Shown here piece after piece: positions 6,769 to 7,974 of a DNA stretch of 7,974 nucleotides. Each line of letters opens with the position of its first letter. Position 1 is the first letter of the stretch. Under the pieces are notes generated by a model, which saw only the letters and a list, made by a program, of their open reading frames with translations, was not told the origin of the DNA and searched no databases. The position numbers and the translations under genes are program-made. The DNA lies in assembly GCA_900770765.1 (NCBI GenBank), contig CAAGLK010000126.1:1-7974 (forward strand), written 5' to 3'. Origin of the DNA: Helicobacteraceae bacterium (GTDB lineage: Bacteria; Campylobacterota; Campylobacteria; Campylobacterales; Helicobacteraceae).

Positions 6769-7968
6769 ATGGAATACAAATTGGCTTCTAGCACTTGGGA
6801 TAAGCAAGAGTTAGCCGCAATAGAGAGTGTTATTAAAAAAGATATTTTTACAATGGGTGAAAAAGTAGCGGAGTGTGAAAGAGACTTTGCGAAATTTGTA
6901 GGAAGTAAATACGCCATAATGACAAGTAGCGGCAGCACGGCGAATTTAATCGCCACCGCAGCATTATTTTACACTAAGAATCCTAAGCTAAAAAGAGGTG
7001 ATGAAATAATTGTCCCAGCGGTATCATGGAGCACAACTTACTATCCGCTATATCAATATGGCTTGAAACTTAAGTTTGTAGATATTGATATAGAAACGCT
7101 AAATTATGATTTAGACGCCCTTAAAAATGCGATAAGTGATTCCACAAAAGCTATTATGTGTGTAAATTTACTAGGGAATCCTAATGACTTTAATAAGATT
7201 CTAGCTTTAACTAAAGGGCGTGATATTGTGATTTTAGAGGATAATTGCGAGAGTATGGGGGCGGAGTTTAGCGGGCGCCAAGCTGGCACATTTGGGCTTA
7301 TGGGGACATTTTCCACATTTTACTCGCATCATTTAGCGACTATGGAGGGCGGATTTGTCGTAACTGATGATACTGAGCTTTATCATATATTATTATCTTT
7401 AAGGGCGCATGGCTGGACTAGGAATCTACCTAAGGATAATTTAGTAACGCAAAAAAGCGATGATGCCTTCATAGAATCCTTCCGCTTCGTGCTACCTGGC
7501 TATAATGTGCGGCCTGTGGAGATGAGTGGAGCAATAGGCGTGGAGCAGCTTAAAAAATTGCCTAGCTTTTTAAAACAAAGGCGAGAAAACGCCACACTTT
7601 TTACAAGGCTATTTAAGGATTCTAGCGATTTTTTAGTGCAAAAAGAAGTGGGAGTTAGTAGCTGGTTTGGCTTCTCGCTAATAATTAAGCCAGAATCTAA
7701 ACTAAAAAGAAGTGAAGTTTTAAGGGAATTAGCGGCAAACAACATTGAATATCGCCCAATTGTCGCTGGGAATTTTACAAAAAATCCTGTTATTAAATAT
7801 TTTGATTATGAGATTTTTAAAGAGCTTAAAAATGCGGATTATTTAGATAAGTGCGGCTTTTTTGTAGGGAATTCTCAAGAGGATTTGAGTGCTCAAATTA
7901 AGAGTTTATATCAAATAATTGGGGGGGGGGGGGGGGGGAAAAAAAAAAACCCTTTTTTTACACCCTAA
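6769..7968 (+). CDS. colD: GDP-4-keto-6-deoxy-D-mannose 3-dehydratase, ColD type
   Basis: This PLP enzyme of the DegT/DnrJ/EryC1/StrS fold is predicted to remove the 3-hydroxyl of GDP-4-keto-6-deoxy-D-mannose, using PLP and glutamate, on the way to GDP-L-colitose. FYSHHLATMEGG (184-195) has His188 at the position where related aminotransferases have the PLP-binding lysine; this is the hallmark of E. coli O55 ColD. SGSTAN (54-59), PAVSWSTTYYPL (83-94), LEDNCESMGA (156-165), RAHGWTRNLPK (212-222) and PGYNVRP (243-249) also match ColD as I recall it. The [2Fe-2S] cysteines of the RfbH/DdhC type are absent. It abuts the previous stop codon, with AAAGGAG at 6757-6763. The true protein probably ends within a few residues of Ile384 (E. 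coli ColD is about 388 residues). The last 15 codons are a poly-G tract plus low-complexity sequence, so the stop at 7966-7968 is doubtful. Confidence 0.92.
   Translation: MEYKLASSTWDKQELAAIESVIKKDIFTMGEKVAECERDFAKFVGSKYAIMTSSGSTANLIATAALFYTKNPKLKRGDEIIVPAVSWSTTYYPLYQYGLKLKFVDIDIETLNYDLDALKNAISDSTKAIMCVNLLGNPNDFNKILALTKGRDIVILEDNCESMGAEFSGRQAGTFGLMGTFSTFYSHHLATMEGGFVVTDDTELYHILLSLRAHGWTRNLPKDNLVTQKSDDAFIESFRFVLPGYNVRPVEMSGAIGVEQLKKLPSFLKQRRENATLFTRLFKDSSDFLVQKEVGVSSWFGFSLIIKPESKLKRSEVLRELAANNIEYRPIVAGNFTKNPVIKYFDYEIFKELKNADYLDKCGFFVGNSQEDLSAQIKSLYQIIGGGGGGKKKNPFFTP
7921..7938 (+). repeat. 18-base poly-G tract at the end of colD
   Basis: Eighteen G encode Gly385-390 immediately after the last residues that resemble ColD (IKSLYQII). 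Length changes here would alter only the extreme C-terminus and the stop position, so they would hardly switch ColD itself, but they could affect a downstream gene that is translationally coupled or fused. The flank AATAATT just before the G run is the same as at the tract in the radical SAM gene. The contig ends 36 bases later, so the length is not reliable. Confidence 0.75.
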
Positions 7969-7974
7969 ACAAAA
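7939..7974. other. Low-complexity contig end, probably sequencing or assembly noise
   Basis: After the G tract the sequence is eleven A, three C, seven T, then a short AC-rich end. Successive homopolymer runs straight after a long G run are typical of degraded reads at a contig break. The last nine codons of the colD frame, including its stop, lie here and should not be trusted. Confidence 0.6.

Noticed and set aside
7104..7316. Minus-strand open frame inside colD (and similar ones at 6146-6398, 6765-6956 and 7500-7745)
   Set aside because: These are antisense to strongly conserved coding regions and show no motif of their own.
6769..7968. Calling the last gene a sugar aminotransferase (PerA/ArnB type)
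   Set aside because: The PLP-binding lysine position is His188, as in ColD and RfbH dehydratases, so transamination through an internal aldimine lysine is not expected.
7939..7974. A11-C3-T7 as a terminator stem or a new repeat
   Set aside because: The A and T runs could pair, but successive homopolymers directly after an 18-base G run at the contig end are better explained as read-end error.

Overview
The window looks like a polysaccharide (LPS O-antigen or capsule) biosynthesis locus from an epsilonproteobacterium, most likely Helicobacter or a close relative. The basis is indirect: AT-rich DNA, strong AAAGGAG ribosome binding sites, tightly overlapping genes, long G/C homopolymer tracts of the kind used for phase variation, and protein sequences typical of the group. 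No species marker is present. Both ends stop just beyond a long G/C homopolymer, so the window is probably a complete assembly contig broken at two such tracts.

Layout: (1) Positions 1-348, minus strand: the N-terminal part of a radical SAM protein (motif CNLNCFGC). A 15-base G tract (C on the plus strand) lies inside its reading frame, and the gene runs off the left edge. (2) Positions 349-438: a divergent promoter region with a 10-bp dyad. (3) Positions 439-1479: a GT-A-fold glycosyltransferase, probably starting at TTG. (4) Positions 1480-1664: no gene, but a pair of inverted ~40-bp units resembling a dispersed palindromic repeat. (5) Positions 1665-7968: five co-directional genes that overlap by 8, 14 and 4 nt or abut: gmd, fcl or colC, a fucosyltransferase-like protein with a helical/TPR-like C-terminus, a UDP-galactopyranose-mutase-like flavoprotein, and a ColD-type dehydratase. 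(6) Positions 7921-7974: an 18-base G tract at the very end of the colD frame, then low-complexity sequence that looks unreliable.

How the genes may work together: Gmd makes GDP-4-keto-6-deoxy-D-mannose. The last gene closely resembles E. coli O55 ColD and has His188 where ordinary sugar aminotransferases have the PLP lysine, so it should remove the 3-hydroxyl of the Gmd product. The Fcl-like protein would then epimerise and reduce either the Gmd product (giving GDP-L-fucose) or the ColD product (giving GDP-L-colitose, 3-deoxy-L-fucose). The gene next to it has the HxRxG[DE]-type motif of the fucosyltransferase superfamily and is the obvious candidate to transfer that sugar. The most interesting reading is a colitose-containing, probably phase-variable surface glycan in a Helicobacter-like organism, possibly with a dedicated colitosyl- or fucosyltransferase. 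Gmd and ColD are firmly supported; the Fcl/ColC choice and the acceptor and donor of the transferase are inference.
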